A stretch of DNA of 64,000 nucleotides from Aquidulcibacter paucihalophilus (GTDB taxonomy: Bacteria > Pseudomonadota > Alphaproteobacteria > Caulobacterales > Caulobacteraceae), in assembly GCA_030285985.1 (NCBI GenBank), contig CP127384.1:1042501-1106500 (forward strand), written 5' to 3'. The translations under genes were made by a program, and so were the position numbers. A model generated the notes under the pieces. The model did not search any database, was not told the origin of the DNA, and was given only the letters and a program-made list of their open reading frames with translations. This document shows positions 47,777 through 56,802 of this stretch, one piece after another. How positions within the stretch are numbered: position 1 is the first letter of the stretch; every line of letters begins with the position of its first letter.

Positions 47777-49207
47777 ATGAAAAGAGCCCGGCGCGCCCGC
47801 ATCGTCGCGACCCTGGGGCCCGCCAGCCGGGCACCCGGCATGGTCAAGGCCCTGGCCCAGGCCGGAGTCGACGTCTTCCGCCTGAATTTCAGCCACGGCT
47901 CGCATGAGGACCATGCGGCGGCACTGAAGGCTGTGCGCGGGGCCGAGCTGGCGCTCAAACGCCCTCTGGGCGTGCTGGCCGATCTGCAGGGGCCGAAGCT
48001 CCGGCTGGGCAGGTTCAGGGATGTCGAGATCGACATCAAGCCGGGCCACAAGATGCGGTTCGACCTCGATCCGACCCCGGGCGATGCGACGCGGGTGCAG
48101 ATGCCGCATCCGGAGATCTTCCGCGCCCTGCGCACCGGCATGCTGCTGCTGCTCGACGACGGCCGGGTGCGGCTGCGGGTCAATGAGCGGACCGACGACT
48201 GGGCCGATGTCACGGTCGAGAGCGGCTCGAAACTGTCGGACCGCAAGGGCGTGGCCGTGCCCGAGGCGGTGGTGCCGGTCTCGGCCCTGACCCCCAAGGA
48301 CCGCGAGGACCTCGCCTTCGCCCTGCGCATCGGTGTTGACTGGGTGGCGCTGAGCTTCGTCCAGAAGGCCGAGGACATGGCCGAGCTGAAGCAGATCGTG
48401 AAGGGCCGCGCCGCCTGCCTGGCCAAGATAGAGAAGCCGCAGGCCCTGCTCGAGCTGGAGAGCATCCTCGATTACTGCGACGGGGTCATGGTCGCGCGCG
48501 GTGACCTGGGCGTGGAGCTGGAGCCCGAGGAGGTGCCGGTCGCCCAGAAGCAGATCATCCGCGCCGCCCGCCAGCGCGGCGTGCCGGTGATCGTGGCCAC
48601 CCAGATGCTGGAGAGCATGACCGCCTCGCCGGCCCCGACCCGGGCCGAGGCCTCGGACGTGGCCAATGCCGCCTATGAGGGGGCTGACGCCCTGATGCTG
48701 TCGGCCGAGACAGCCTCGGGCGACTATCCGCTGGAATCGGTCGGGGTGATGAGCCGGATCATCGAACGGGTCGAGCGCGATCCGATGTGGCCCAGCCTGA
48801 TGGACGCCGAACACGCCGGCATGGACGATATCGACGCCGATGCCCTGGTTGCCGCGGCGCGCAAGGCGGCGGAGGCCCAGTCGACGGCCTGTATCGTGGT
48901 GTTCACGACCCTGGGTGGGACGGCGCGGCGGATGGCGCGCGAGCGACCGCTGCAGCCGGTGCTGGCCCTGACGCCCAATGCCGATACGGCGCGGCGGTTG
49001 GCGCTGGTCTGGGGTCTGGAGACCCGGCTGGGCAAGGAGCCCGCCTCGCTGGAGGATGTCACTGAGGATGCGGTCAACAGCGCTGTCGAATACGACATGG
49101 CCCAGCCGGGCCAGCGCATCCTGATCCTGGCGGGAACGCCCTTCGGCGCGCCGGGGGCTGCGAATCTGCTGCGACTGGCCCATGCTCCGGCGAAGGGGCG
49201 CAAATAG
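47777..49207 (+). CDS. pyk: Pyruvate kinase
   Basis: 476 residues, normal length. Glycolytic conversion of PEP and ADP to pyruvate and ATP. N-terminal RARIVATLGPAS, then FRLNFSHG, active-site LAKIEKPQALLELE, and GVMVARGDLGVELEPEEVP. The ATG at 47777 (MKRARRARIV) is preferred; another ATG 42 nt upstream (47735) exists, with the only purine-rich run (AGGGGGA) lying within that extension. Confidence 0.97.
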   Translation: MKRARRARIVATLGPASRAPGMVKALAQAGVDVFRLNFSHGSHEDHAAALKAVRGAELALKRPLGVLADLQGPKLRLGRFRDVEIDIKPGHKMRFDLDPTPGDATRVQMPHPEIFRALRTGMLLLLDDGRVRLRVNERTDDWADVTVESGSKLSDRKGVAVPEAVVPVSALTPKDREDLAFALRIGVDWVALSFVQKAEDMAELKQIVKGRAACLAKIEKPQALLELESILDYCDGVMVARGDLGVELEPEEVPVAQKQIIRAARQRGVPVIVATQMLESMTASPAPTRAEASDVANAAYEGADALMLSAETASGDYPLESVGVMSRIIERVERDPMWPSLMDAEHAGMDDIDADALVAAARKAAEAQSTACIVVFTTLGGTARRMARERPLQPVLALTPNADTARRLALVWGLETRLGKEPASLEDVTEDAVNSAVEYDMAQPGQRILILAGTPFGAPGAANLLRLAHAPAKGRK

Positions 49208-49229
49208 CGTCTGATCCCTCCCGGTCGGC

Positions 49230-50270
49230 ATGATCAAATACATCGGCTCGAAACGCGCCTTGCTGACCCAGATCGCGTCCGCGATCCGCGGCCAGCTGCC
49301 GGACGGCGGGACGGTCTGTGATCTGTTCTCCGGCAGCGCGCGCGTCGGCCATGCGCTGAAGGGCGCCGGTTTCCGGGTCTGGTCGAACGACCACAATGCC
49401 TATGCCCACACCCTGGCCACGGCCTATGTGCAGGCGGATCGGGAGCGCTGGCTGGACCGGGCCGAGGCGGTGCTGGCCGAACTGCGGGCGGTGACGCCCG
49501 TACCCGGCTGGTTCACCAAAACCTTCTGCGAGGACGCCCGCTATTTCACGCCGGAGAACGGGGCCGTCATCGACGCCATGCGCGACCGGATCGCCGTCAT
49601 GGGGCTGGAGCCCGAGCTGGAGGCGATCGCCCTGGTCAGCCTGATGGAGGCCGCCGACCGGGTGGATTCCACGGCCGGTCTGCAGATGGCCTATATGAAG
49701 TCATGGGCGGCACGGGCGCTGAAGCCGCTCGAGCTGCGGATGCCCGACATCCTGCCCGGCGTGGCGGACGGTCCGTGCCAGGCGACCCGCCGGGACGCGG
49801 TCGAACTGGCCCCCGAGGTCGAGGCCGACCTCGTCTATCTGGACCCGCCGTATAACCAGCATTCCTACCTCGGCAACTATCACTGCTGGGAGAGTCTGGT
49901 GCTGTGGGACAAGCCCGAGACCTACGGGATCGCCAACAAGCGGATCGACGTCCGGACCCGCAAGAGTGCCTTCAACAGCAAGCCCGGCATCGCCCCGGCG
50001 CTGCAGGCGGTGATCGAGGGGCTGAAGGCCCCGAACCTGATCGTCTCGTTTAACGACGAGGGCTATCTGGGCCGCGACCAGCTGGTCGGCATGCTGTCAG
50101 GCCGGGGCGAGGTTCAGGTGATCGAGATCGCCCGCCCGCGCTACGTCGGCGCCCGCATCGGCATCCACAATCCGAAGGGCGAAAAAGTCGGGGCGGTCGG
50201 ACGGCTGAGGAACGTCGAATATCTGTTCGTGGTCAGCGCGCGGCCGGTCACGCTGGCGGATGCGGCCTAG
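49230..50270 (+). CDS. D12-class DNA adenine N6-methyltransferase
   Basis: 346 residues. The order KYIGSKRALL, then FxG motif in CDLFSGSARVGHAL, and the catalytic DPPY in LVYLDPPYNQHSYLGNYH identify a Dam-like alpha-group enzyme. No restriction endonuclease is adjacent (a small membrane gene and rnhB follow), so it is an orphan methylase or regulatory one. The target site is not known. Starts 22 nt after the pyk stop, likely cotranscribed. Confidence 0.88.
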   Translation: MIKYIGSKRALLTQIASAIRGQLPDGGTVCDLFSGSARVGHALKGAGFRVWSNDHNAYAHTLATAYVQADRERWLDRAEAVLAELRAVTPVPGWFTKTFCEDARYFTPENGAVIDAMRDRIAVMGLEPELEAIALVSLMEAADRVDSTAGLQMAYMKSWAARALKPLELRMPDILPGVADGPCQATRRDAVELAPEVEADLVYLDPPYNQHSYLGNYHCWESLVLWDKPETYGIANKRIDVRTRKSAFNSKPGIAPALQAVIEGLKAPNLIVSFNDEGYLGRDQLVGMLSGRGEVQVIEIARPRYVGARIGIHNPKGEKVGAVGRLRNVEYLFVVSARPVTLADAA

Positions 50271-50309
50271 ACAGGCGGAACATGCGTTTGACATCGCCGT
50301 TCTGCGGGG

Positions 50310-50570
50310 ATGGAAATGCCGCCCATGACCCCCGCCCGTCGCCTTGAAGGCGTCCGCGTCTACGGCCGCGCCGCCGATGCGTTCGAAGCCGTCGCCTGGC
50401 GTCCGCCGTCGGCGGCGCGGTTCGATACGCGGGTGGCCAATGATCCCGAGGTCGCGGAGCCGACGTTGAAGGAAACGATCGCCAGTGTGCCTGGCTGGGC
50501 GATGGTGGTCGCCGGCGGCGTGGTCGCGGCGCTGATGGGCGCGCTGGTCGGCGGGATGCTGGCCGTCTAG
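50310..50570 (+). CDS. Small membrane protein of unknown function
   Basis: 86 residues with a C-terminal membrane helix ([21 protein letters not shown]). An alternative start at MTPARR (50325) is possible. The last 4 nt overlap the 3' end of the convergent rnhB gene. No family recognised. Confidence 0.55.
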   Translation: MEMPPMTPARRLEGVRVYGRAADAFEAVAWRPPSAARFDTRVANDPEVAEPTLKETIASVPGWAMVVAGGVVAALMGALVGGMLAV

Positions 50571-51223
50571 CTCTCGAGCAAGGCCCGGATCGGGGCCCAG
50601 CTGCGGCGGTGCGCCGGGCAGGGGCCGAGCGCTTTCAGGGCGGCGGAATGGATCGGGGCGTTGTAGCCCTTGTGGCCAGCGAAGCCGTAGCCGGGATATT
50701 CGGTGTCCAGTTCGACCATCAGCCGGTCCCGTGCCGTCTTGGCAAGGATCGAGGCTGCGGCGATCGACAGGGAGAGGCTGTCGCCCTTGACCACCGTCTG
50801 GATCGCGCACGGCAGTTTGAAGCGGTAGTTGCCGTCGACGAGGGCCGCGGCGGGCGGGATCGCCAGCGCCTCGACCGCGCGATACATGGCCAGACCGGTG
50901 GCGTGCAGGATGTTGAGCTGGTCGATCTCTTCCACCGAGGCGAAGCCGACGCCCCAGGCGAGGGCGCGGGCCTTGATCTCGATCTCGAGTGCCTCGCGCC
51001 GGGCATGGGTCAGGGCCTTGGAGTCGTCAATGCCGGCGGGCAGGTCATCGGGATTGAGGATCACCGCTCCCGCCGAGACCGGCCCCGCCCAGGGACCGCG
51101 GCCCGCCTCGTCCACGCCGCAGACCGGGCCGCCGCTGCTGTCGATGAGCGCCCGTTCCAACGTCAGGGTGGGACCGGCCCGGCGTGGACGGGCACCATCC
51201 CGGGCTTTCGACGGGGGGGTCAC
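50567..51223 (-). CDS. rnhB: Ribonuclease HII
   Basis: 218 residues. Removes RNA from RNA/DNA hybrids and misincorporated ribonucleotides. The core [19 protein letters not shown] contains the first catalytic Asp-Glu; the second Asp is in DGNYRF and others follow. The ATG at 51223 overlaps the tag stop by 4 nt (ATGA). Confidence 0.95.
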   Translation of the reverse strand: MTPPSKARDGARPRRAGPTLTLERALIDSSGGPVCGVDEAGRGPWAGPVSAGAVILNPDDLPAGIDDSKALTHARREALEIEIKARALAWGVGFASVEEIDQLNILHATGLAMYRAVEALAIPPAAALVDGNYRFKLPCAIQTVVKGDSLSLSIAAASILAKTARDRLMVELDTEYPGYGFAGHKGYNAPIHSAALKALGPCPAHRRSWAPIRALLES

Positions 51224-51810
51224 CGTCTGGCCATCGCGCGCGTCTGTGCATGGCGCAGGCAGTCCAGATCATGGTCGTTGACCATGCCGACGGCCTGCAT
51301 GAAGGCATAGACGATCACCGGCCCGCAGAAGGTGAAGCCGCGCTGTTTCAGGGCCCGGGCCATGGCCTCGGACTCCGGCGTCTGCGTCGGGCGGGGGCCG
51401 CCTTCGTGCTGGAGCGGCGCGCCGCCGACGAAGGACCAGAGCCAGGCGCTGAAGTCCTCGCCCCCAAGAGCGGCCTGGTCGCGCATCTCCAGCCAGATCC
51501 GCGCCCCCTTGATGGCGCTGTTGATCTTGGCGCGCGAGCGGATGATGCGGGCGTCGCCGAGCAGCCGCTCGATGTCGGCGTCGCCATAGGCGGCGATGAC
51601 CTCCGGGTCGAAGCCGTCGAAGGCGTCGCGCATACCCTCGCGCTTCCGCAGGATGGTGATCCAGGCCAGACCGGCCTGGAAGCCGTCCAGTACCAGCTTC
51701 TCCCACAGGGCGCGGGCGTCGTACTCGGGCACGCCCCATTCCTCGTCATGATAGGCGACATAGAGCGGATCGGTCCCGCACCAGGCGCAGCGGTGGAGTG
51801 AGTCGGCCAT
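51220..51810 (-). CDS. tag: DNA-3-methyladenine glycosylase I
   Basis: 196 residues. Excises 3-methyladenine from alkylated DNA. Zinc ligands of the Tag family are visible: Cys8 and His21 in HRCAWCG...YHDEEWG and the C-terminal His/Cys of HDLDC. The region [17 protein letters not shown] is typical. Coupled to rnhB. Confidence 0.94.
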   Translation of the reverse strand: MADSLHRCAWCGTDPLYVAYHDEEWGVPEYDARALWEKLVLDGFQAGLAWITILRKREGMRDAFDGFDPEVIAAYGDADIERLLGDARIIRSRAKINSAIKGARIWLEMRDQAALGGEDFSAWLWSFVGGAPLQHEGGPRPTQTPESEAMARALKQRGFTFCGPVIVYAFMQAVGMVNDHDLDCLRHAQTRAMARR

Positions 51811-51835
51811 GGGCGCAGGGTAGCGGATCAGGCGC

Positions 51836-51868
51836 AAAAAAGGGCCGCGTCCGGGAGGACGCGGCCCT
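51836..51868 (-). terminator. Rho-independent terminator
   Basis: On the minus strand AGGGCCGCGTCC pairs perfectly with GGACGCGGCCCT (12 bp, 4-nt loop) and is followed by TTTTTT. It ends transcription of the gene at 51890, upstream of tag. Confidence 0.88.
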
Positions 51869-51889
51869 GATCTTCAGCCGACAGCAGGA

Positions 51890-52243
51890 TCAGCCGGCGG
51901 TGTAGCGGTACTCGGTGATCTGGCAGACGTTGATGCGGTAGCGGATGAGTTCGTCGCCATCCGAAAAACGGGCCTTGAAGTCATAGATGCAGGCACCGGT
52001 GCCGTCGTCGATATTGATCCGGACCCGGGCGCCGGACGGCAGCACGTCCTGGCCGAGAATGTCTTCCTGCCAGTCGGCTTCGCCCGAGTTCGAGGCGTAG
52101 AAATGGGTCATGGTGACGCCGGTGGCGTTGATGATGGTGACGCGACGGTCCTGACCGTCGTTGGACTGGAAGCCCATCGTTCCGAAGGCGACGGCGGAGA
52201 TGGCGGCCGCCAGTACGGCGCGGCGTGCGAAAGCCTTGAACAT
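51890..52243 (-). CDS. Secreted protein of unknown function
   Basis: 117 residues. Signal peptide (RRAVLAAAISAVAFGTMG), then a domain with RVTIINATGVTMTHFYASNS, SGARVRINIDDGTGACIYDF and a second Cys near the end (NVCQITEYR). The pattern is repeated in many Caulobacteraceae but I cannot name a family. Followed by a strong terminator, so transcribed alone. Confidence 0.75.
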   Translation of the reverse strand: MFKAFARRAVLAAAISAVAFGTMGFQSNDGQDRRVTIINATGVTMTHFYASNSGEADWQEDILGQDVLPSGARVRINIDDGTGACIYDFKARFSDGDELIRYRINVCQITEYRYTAG

Positions 52244-52274
52244 TTTACGGATCCTTTGAGGGACGCGCCCCCTG

Positions 52275-52302
52275 CGCCCATCCGGCGTATCACTGATGGG
52301 CG
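52275..52302. repeat. Inverted repeat between the secreted-protein and cyclase genes
   Basis: CGCCCATC (52275-52282) and GATGGGCG (52295-52302) form a perfect 8-bp stem with a 12-nt loop, in the 119-bp gap downstream of the cyclase and upstream of the secreted-protein gene. It may be a weak terminator for the cyclase; there is no T run. Confidence 0.5.
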
Positions 52303-52362
52303 AACCGCGTCGAGAAGGTGGCGCAATAATTCAGCGGGTGATGAAGCCCGGCCGGACTCCCG

Positions 52363-53028
52363 TCAGGCGACTTCGGCGAACGCCCGGACCGGAAACGTCC
52401 CGAAAGCCTTCACTTTCGGCGGTGCCGCGGTGAAGCGGAAGCCGCTGTCCGGCAGCAGTTCCAGCCCGCGCATATGCTCGCAGATCGGTATGCCGGCACC
52501 GAGCAGCCGGGTGTGCGCCGGCCGCGCGCGCGTGCGGGTGTCGTCGATATTGTGAGAGTCGATCCCTACGAGCGCCGCGCCCGCCTCGACCAGCAAGGCG
52601 GCGGCGGCCTCTGTCAGGAAGGGATGGTCCTCGAAATAGGCATCCGTCCGCCAGTGGCGGGCCCAGCCGGTATGGACCAGCACGGCCTTGCCGCGCACAT
52701 CGAGGCCGATGAACCGGTCGGCGTCTATCGCCTGCAGCTCAGGAACGCGAACCACAAGGCCGGGCAGGGCGGCGATACGCTCCAGACCGACGTCGCTCAG
52801 GTCCTCGCCGTCGGCGTAACGGTGGAACGGGGTGTCCAGATAGGTGCCGGTATTGCCGACCATCTCGATCCGCCCGATCTGGAATTCGGTCCCCGGCTCA
52901 TAGTTGGCGCGCGAGGCCTCGTGGCTCAGGTGGTCGCAGACCAGAGGCGCGGGCAGACCCTTGTAGGTGATCATGCCCGCTTCGATGGTGTGGCTGAGGT
53001 CGATCAGGCGGCGTTGCGAGTCGGGCAT
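52363..53028 (-). CDS. Cyclase-family (kynurenine formamidase-like) hydrolase
   Basis: 221 residues. Pfam cyclase pattern: DLSHTIEAGMITYKGLPAP, GNTGTYLDTPFHRYADGEDLSD, LVHTGWARHW and GIDSHNIDD. The HxGTHxDxPxH-type metal site appears as GTYLDTPFH. Such metal-dependent hydrolases include kynurenine formamidase and isatin hydrolase; the substrate is unknown. The ATG at 53028 is preferred over 53067. Confidence 0.85.
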   Translation of the reverse strand: MPDSQRRLIDLSHTIEAGMITYKGLPAPLVCDHLSHEASRANYEPGTEFQIGRIEMVGNTGTYLDTPFHRYADGEDLSDVGLERIAALPGLVVRVPELQAIDADRFIGLDVRGKAVLVHTGWARHWRTDAYFEDHPFLTEAAAALLVEAGAALVGIDSHNIDDTRTRARPAHTRLLGAGIPICEHMRGLELLPDSGFRFTAAPPKVKAFGTFPVRAFAEVA

Positions 53029-53172
53029 GCCCCCATTCTGATCGCTCCCGACGGCTTTGTCGTCCACGCCTCGGCGGGATCAGAACCGCGGGTTGGACCT
53101 CCTTGCCACAATCGCGGTAACGATGTTGTCGGTGGCCGGTTCTTCCGCCGCCGTCCAGGGGGAGACGCGGCG

Positions 53173-53586
53173 ATGAAGTCAGTGCTGTTCTGTCTGGCTG
53201 GCCTGTTGCTGCCCGTCTCGCCGGCGGCGGCGCAGTTTTCGCCCGTGGCGGCGTATCGATCGCCGCCGGTGCATGCGCCGGTCGGAGCCTGCGAAATCCG
53301 CCCGGACGCGCCCTATATCAATCCCAGATTGCCGCTGGGCCGCGCGGCCTACGCCCGTCGTCCAGCCTGTCGCACGACCTGGGCACCGGGGCCTGCGGGG
53401 CCCGGGCTACATGTCCAGGGACCGCCGATCCAGGTCGAGGGGCCACCGGTCAGCGTCGGCGGCCTGATGATCTATCTGGTGCCGCCCGAGATCGTGGTGC
53501 AGCCCTCCGAGGTCACCGTGGAGCCGCCGCAGGTCCACGGGGGCGAGGTTACGACGCCGCCGAGCACAGCGTCTGATCCCGAGTAA
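53173..53586 (+). CDS. Secreted Pro-rich protein of unknown function
   Basis: 137 residues. Signal peptide (LFCLAGLLLPVSPAAA), then a Pro/Val-rich part with a repeating IQVEGPPVSV-like and IVVQPSEVTVEPP pattern of alternating Val and Pro, and a few Cys residues. No family recognised. It is divergent from the cyclase and convergent with ygfZ. Confidence 0.62.
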   Translation: MKSVLFCLAGLLLPVSPAAAQFSPVAAYRSPPVHAPVGACEIRPDAPYINPRLPLGRAAYARRPACRTTWAPGPAGPGLHVQGPPIQVEGPPVSVGGLMIYLVPPEIVVQPSEVTVEPPQVHGGEVTTPPSTASDPE

Positions 53587-53592
53587 AGCGGG

Positions 53593-54390
53593 TCAGGCCG
53601 AGGTTCCCATCCACGCCGGTCTGCGCACCGTCACGTCGCGCCCCTCGACCGTCAGCACGCCCTCCAGCCGGTCCAGCCGCAGCAGGGCCATGGCGGAACC
53701 GTCGCGGCCGCTGAGCACCTCGCCGGCCCGCAGTTCTCCGTTCAGTAACTCGGCACCGAACGGGGGCGGAGGGCCGTCGAAGGCGACCGGAAGCATGCGG
53801 GTCTTGATGGTTCCCCGCCTCTTCATGCGCGAGGTGGTCTCCTGGCCGACGTAGCAGCCCTTCTGGAAGTCGATGCCGTTCAGCAGGTCGAAATTGGCTT
53901 CGATCGGATAGGTTCTGTCGGACGGGGCGTCGGCGGCGGGGTCGGGCACGCCGCATGAGAGGCGGTGGGCGTTGTAACCGTCCTCGCTCGCATTGGTCGC
54001 CGGTGCCCCTGCGGCGCTGCGTCCGCCGAGGCCGGGCGCGCGGGGGTCCGCCATGAATCCCTCCGGCAGATCGCCGCCCCAGGCCGCCAGTACCGGCCGC
54101 TCGTCCGCCTCGACCGTGACCAGGGCCCGGAGTTTGTACATCGCCAGCCGCTGCAGCAGGGCGTCACGACGGTCGGTGGCGACGTCGAGCACGACGGCCT
54201 CGGCCTCACCCCACAGGAACAGGTCGAACAGTAGCCGGCCCGGCGGCGATAGCAGCGCCCCGAAGCGCAGCTCGCCCGGTGCCAGGGTCTCGACGTCCTG
54301 GGTCAGCAGATTGTGCAGGAAGGGACGGGCGTCGGGGCCCGAGACCCGGATCAGGGCGCGGCTGTCGAGGCGGGCGATGCGGGTTGTCAT
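53593..54390 (-). CDS. ygfZ: YgfZ/GcvT-family folate-binding protein
   Basis: 265 residues. The YgfZ signature KGCYVGQE lies at 177-184; the N-terminal LDSRALIRVSGPDARPFLHN and LTQD pattern is also typical. YgfZ uses tetrahydrofolate in assembly or repair of iron-sulfur proteins. Start at ATG 54390 is chosen because the conserved domain begins there, although a much longer frame is open. Divergent from the glycosyltransferase gene. Confidence 0.93.
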   Translation of the reverse strand: MTTRIARLDSRALIRVSGPDARPFLHNLLTQDVETLAPGELRFGALLSPPGRLLFDLFLWGEAEAVVLDVATDRRDALLQRLAMYKLRALVTVEADERPVLAAWGGDLPEGFMADPRAPGLGGRSAAGAPATNASEDGYNAHRLSCGVPDPAADAPSDRTYPIEANFDLLNGIDFQKGCYVGQETTSRMKRRGTIKTRMLPVAFDGPPPPFGAELLNGELRAGEVLSGRDGSAMALLRLDRLEGVLTVEGRDVTVRRPAWMGTSA

Positions 54391-54474
54391 GGTCTCCAGA
54401 TAGGGTGCGTCGCGGCTGTGGACCATGCCTGCATGTCGCCTGCTGTGCCGAGAGAATCCGTATACGGTGCATCC

Positions 54475-55434
54475 ATGACGGGACGGTTCCCCATCCTTTA
54501 CATCGCCGAGGCGGACGCGAGCGACGCGATCCTGTCGTCGGGCGTGCTTGCGTACATGGTCGAGGCCATGCCCCAGGCGCGGTTCACCGTGGTTGGATCG
54601 CCGAAGAGCGCGCCGCTGTTCGCAGATACGCCGCGGCTGGACCGGCTGATCGTTCTGGAGCGCGACAGCCGGCTGGACTGGATCGGGCTGTGGAACAAGG
54701 TGCGCGAGACCAAATGGGGGCTGGTCGTCGACATGCGCGGCACCACCCTGTCCAGCAAGCTGAAGCGGCAGAAGCGCGCCGTGCGGGGTGCCTGGGAGGC
54801 CGGCGTCCATGCGGTCGAACAGGCCGCACGGGTGCTGCAGCTGGAGGAGGTCCCCGCTCCGAAACTGTTCGTCTCGGAGGCGACCCGGGCGGCCGCGGAC
54901 GCCCTGATCCCGGCTGAGGACGTTCCGCTGCTGGCGATCGGTCCGGGCGCGGACTGGATGGGCAAGGTCTGGCCGTCCGAACGCTACGCCAAGGTGGCGG
55001 TGGCGCTGGTCGGCGACGGCGGGCCGCTGGAAGGCGGCCGCGTCATCGTGGTCGGCGACGAGAACGCCCGCGACACGGCCCATGTCATCCGCCTGTCGCT
55101 GCCGCGCAACCGGGTGACGGAACTGCAGGGCCGGCTGGGCCCACTGGAGACGGTCGCGGCCATCGGCCGGGCGGCGCTCTATGTCGGTGCGGACACGATC
55201 TGGACCGACCTGGCTGTGGCCGCCGGCGTGCCGGTGGTGGCGGCCTTCGGGCCGTCGGACGAGGCCGAACATGGGCCCTGGGGCGGGGTCGCGGTGCGGG
55301 GGCCGCGCTCGGTGGATGAGTTCCGCAAGATCGACCCCAATCTCAACCAGGCCATCCAGCACATGAATGACCTTCCTGCCGACCGGGTTCTGGTGGCCGC
55401 AAGGAAGCTTTTGGCCGCAGGGGGTGCGGTCTAG
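54475..55434 (+). CDS. Glycosyltransferase family 9 protein
   Basis: 319 residues, resembling ADP-heptose:LPS heptosyltransferases. N-terminal FPILYIAEADASDAILSSGVL, mid LGVDMRGTTLSS-like segment (LVVDMRGTTL), C-terminal LAIGPGADWMGKVWPSERYAKVA and RAALYVGADTIWTDLAVAAGVP. A GT9 enzyme in LPS core or O-antigen synthesis is probable; the sugar is not shown. It runs into pyrC with a 33-nt gap. Confidence 0.85.
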   Translation: MTGRFPILYIAEADASDAILSSGVLAYMVEAMPQARFTVVGSPKSAPLFADTPRLDRLIVLERDSRLDWIGLWNKVRETKWGLVVDMRGTTLSSKLKRQKRAVRGAWEAGVHAVEQAARVLQLEEVPAPKLFVSEATRAAADALIPAEDVPLLAIGPGADWMGKVWPSERYAKVAVALVGDGGPLEGGRVIVVGDENARDTAHVIRLSLPRNRVTELQGRLGPLETVAAIGRAALYVGADTIWTDLAVAAGVPVVAAFGPSDEAEHGPWGGVAVRGPRSVDEFRKIDPNLNQAIQHMNDLPADRVLVAARKLLAAGGAV

Positions 55435-55467
55435 CTCGTTGCGCCGCGCGGGGCTAAGGGACGGGGC

Positions 55468-56802
55468 ATGACCCAGACATACGACCTGATCGTCCGCGGC
55501 GGCGAAGTGGCCAATCACGCGGGGCGCGGCATGGCCGATGTCGGCGTGCGTGACGGGCGGATCGCCTTTGTCGGCGACCTGTCGCAGGCGAGCGCCGGCG
55601 AGACCCTGGACGCGAAGGGCCTGACCGTCCTGCCCGGCGTCATCGATACCCAGGTCCATTTCCGCGAGCCGGGCCTCGAGTGGAAGGAAGATCTCGAGAG
55701 CGGCAGCCGCGCGGCGGCGCTGGGCGGGGTCACGGCGGTGTTCGAAATGCCGAACACCGAGCCCAATACGACCGATCCGGCCACCCTGGCCGACAAGCTG
55801 GACCGGGCACGGGACCGGATGTGGACGGACCACGCCTTTTACATCGGCGGTACCCACGGCAATGCCAAATACCTGGCCGAGCTTGAGCGGCTGCCGGGCT
55901 GCTGCGGGGTCAAGGTGTTCATGGGGGCCTCGACCGGCACCCTGCTGGTCGCCGACGACGACGGGGTGCGCGAGGTGCTGCGCCACGTGAAGCGGCGGGC
56001 GACCTTCCACTCCGAGGACGAATACCGGCTGGTCGAGCGCCGCCCGCTGGCCCGGCCGGGCGACTGGACCAGCCATCCCGAGGTCCGCGACGCCGAGAGC
56101 GCGATCCGCTCGACGCGGCGGCTGGTGGCCCTGGCGCGCGAAGTCGGGGCGCGGATCCATGTGCTGCACGTTTCGACGGCGGAGGAGGTGCGCTTCCTCG
56201 CCGATCACAAGGACGTGGCCACCGCCGAGGTGACGCCGCAGCACCTGACGCTGGATGGGGACGAGGCCTATGAGCGGCTCAAGGGCTACGCCCAGATGAA
56301 CCCGCCGATCCGCAATGCCGCCCATATCGCCGGGCTGTGGACCGGGATTGAGCACGGGGTGTTCGACGTGCTGGGCTCGGACCACGCGCCCCACACCATC
56401 GAGGAAAAGGCAAAGCCCTATCCGGCGTCGCCGTCAGGCATGCCGGGTGTGCAGACGCTGGTGCCGGTGATGCTGACGCATGTCGCCCACGGGCGGCTCA
56501 GCCTCGACCGGTTCATCGACCTGACCTCGCACGGCGCCAACCGGGTGTTCGGCATCGCAGGCAAGGGCCGGATGGCGGAGGGCTACGACGCCGACCTGAC
56601 GATCGTTGATCTGAAGGCGAAACACGTCCTCAGCCACGCCGACATGGCCAGCCGCTGCGGCTGGACGCCGTTCGACGGCTTCGAGGCCATCGGCAAGGCC
56701 GTGGCGACGATCGTGCGCGGCCGTGTGGTGATGAAGGACGGGGAGTTGGCCGGCAGAGCTCACGGGCGGCCGGTGCGGTTCCAGGAGACACTGCTGTCCT
56801 GA
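55468..56802 (+). CDS. pyrC: Dihydroorotase
   Basis: 444 residues, class I type. The metal motif is DTQVHFREPG, the carbamylated Lys lies in GVKVFMGASTGT, followed by TFHSEDEYR, HVLHVSTAEE and LGSDHAPHTIEEK. Cyclises carbamoyl-aspartate in pyrimidine synthesis. No pyrB is adjacent. The last 43 nt overlap the convergent LytTR gene. Confidence 0.92.
   Translation: MTQTYDLIVRGGEVANHAGRGMADVGVRDGRIAFVGDLSQASAGETLDAKGLTVLPGVIDTQVHFREPGLEWKEDLESGSRAAALGGVTAVFEMPNTEPNTTDPATLADKLDRARDRMWTDHAFYIGGTHGNAKYLAELERLPGCCGVKVFMGASTGTLLVADDDGVREVLRHVKRRATFHSEDEYRLVERRPLARPGDWTSHPEVRDAESAIRSTRRLVALAREVGARIHVLHVSTAEEVRFLADHKDVATAEVTPQHLTLDGDEAYERLKGYAQMNPPIRNAAHIAGLWTGIEHGVFDVLGSDHAPHTIEEKAKPYPASPSGMPGVQTLVPVMLTHVAHGRLSLDRFIDLTSHGANRVFGIAGKGRMAEGYDADLTIVDLKAKHVLSHADMASRCGWTPFDGFEAIGKAVATIVRGRVVMKDGELAGRAHGRPVRFQETLLS

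Noticed and set aside
53593-56394. A 933-codon minus-strand frame that includes ygfZ
   Set aside because: Only the last 265 codons look like protein; the rest is antisense to the glycosyltransferase and dihydroorotase genes.
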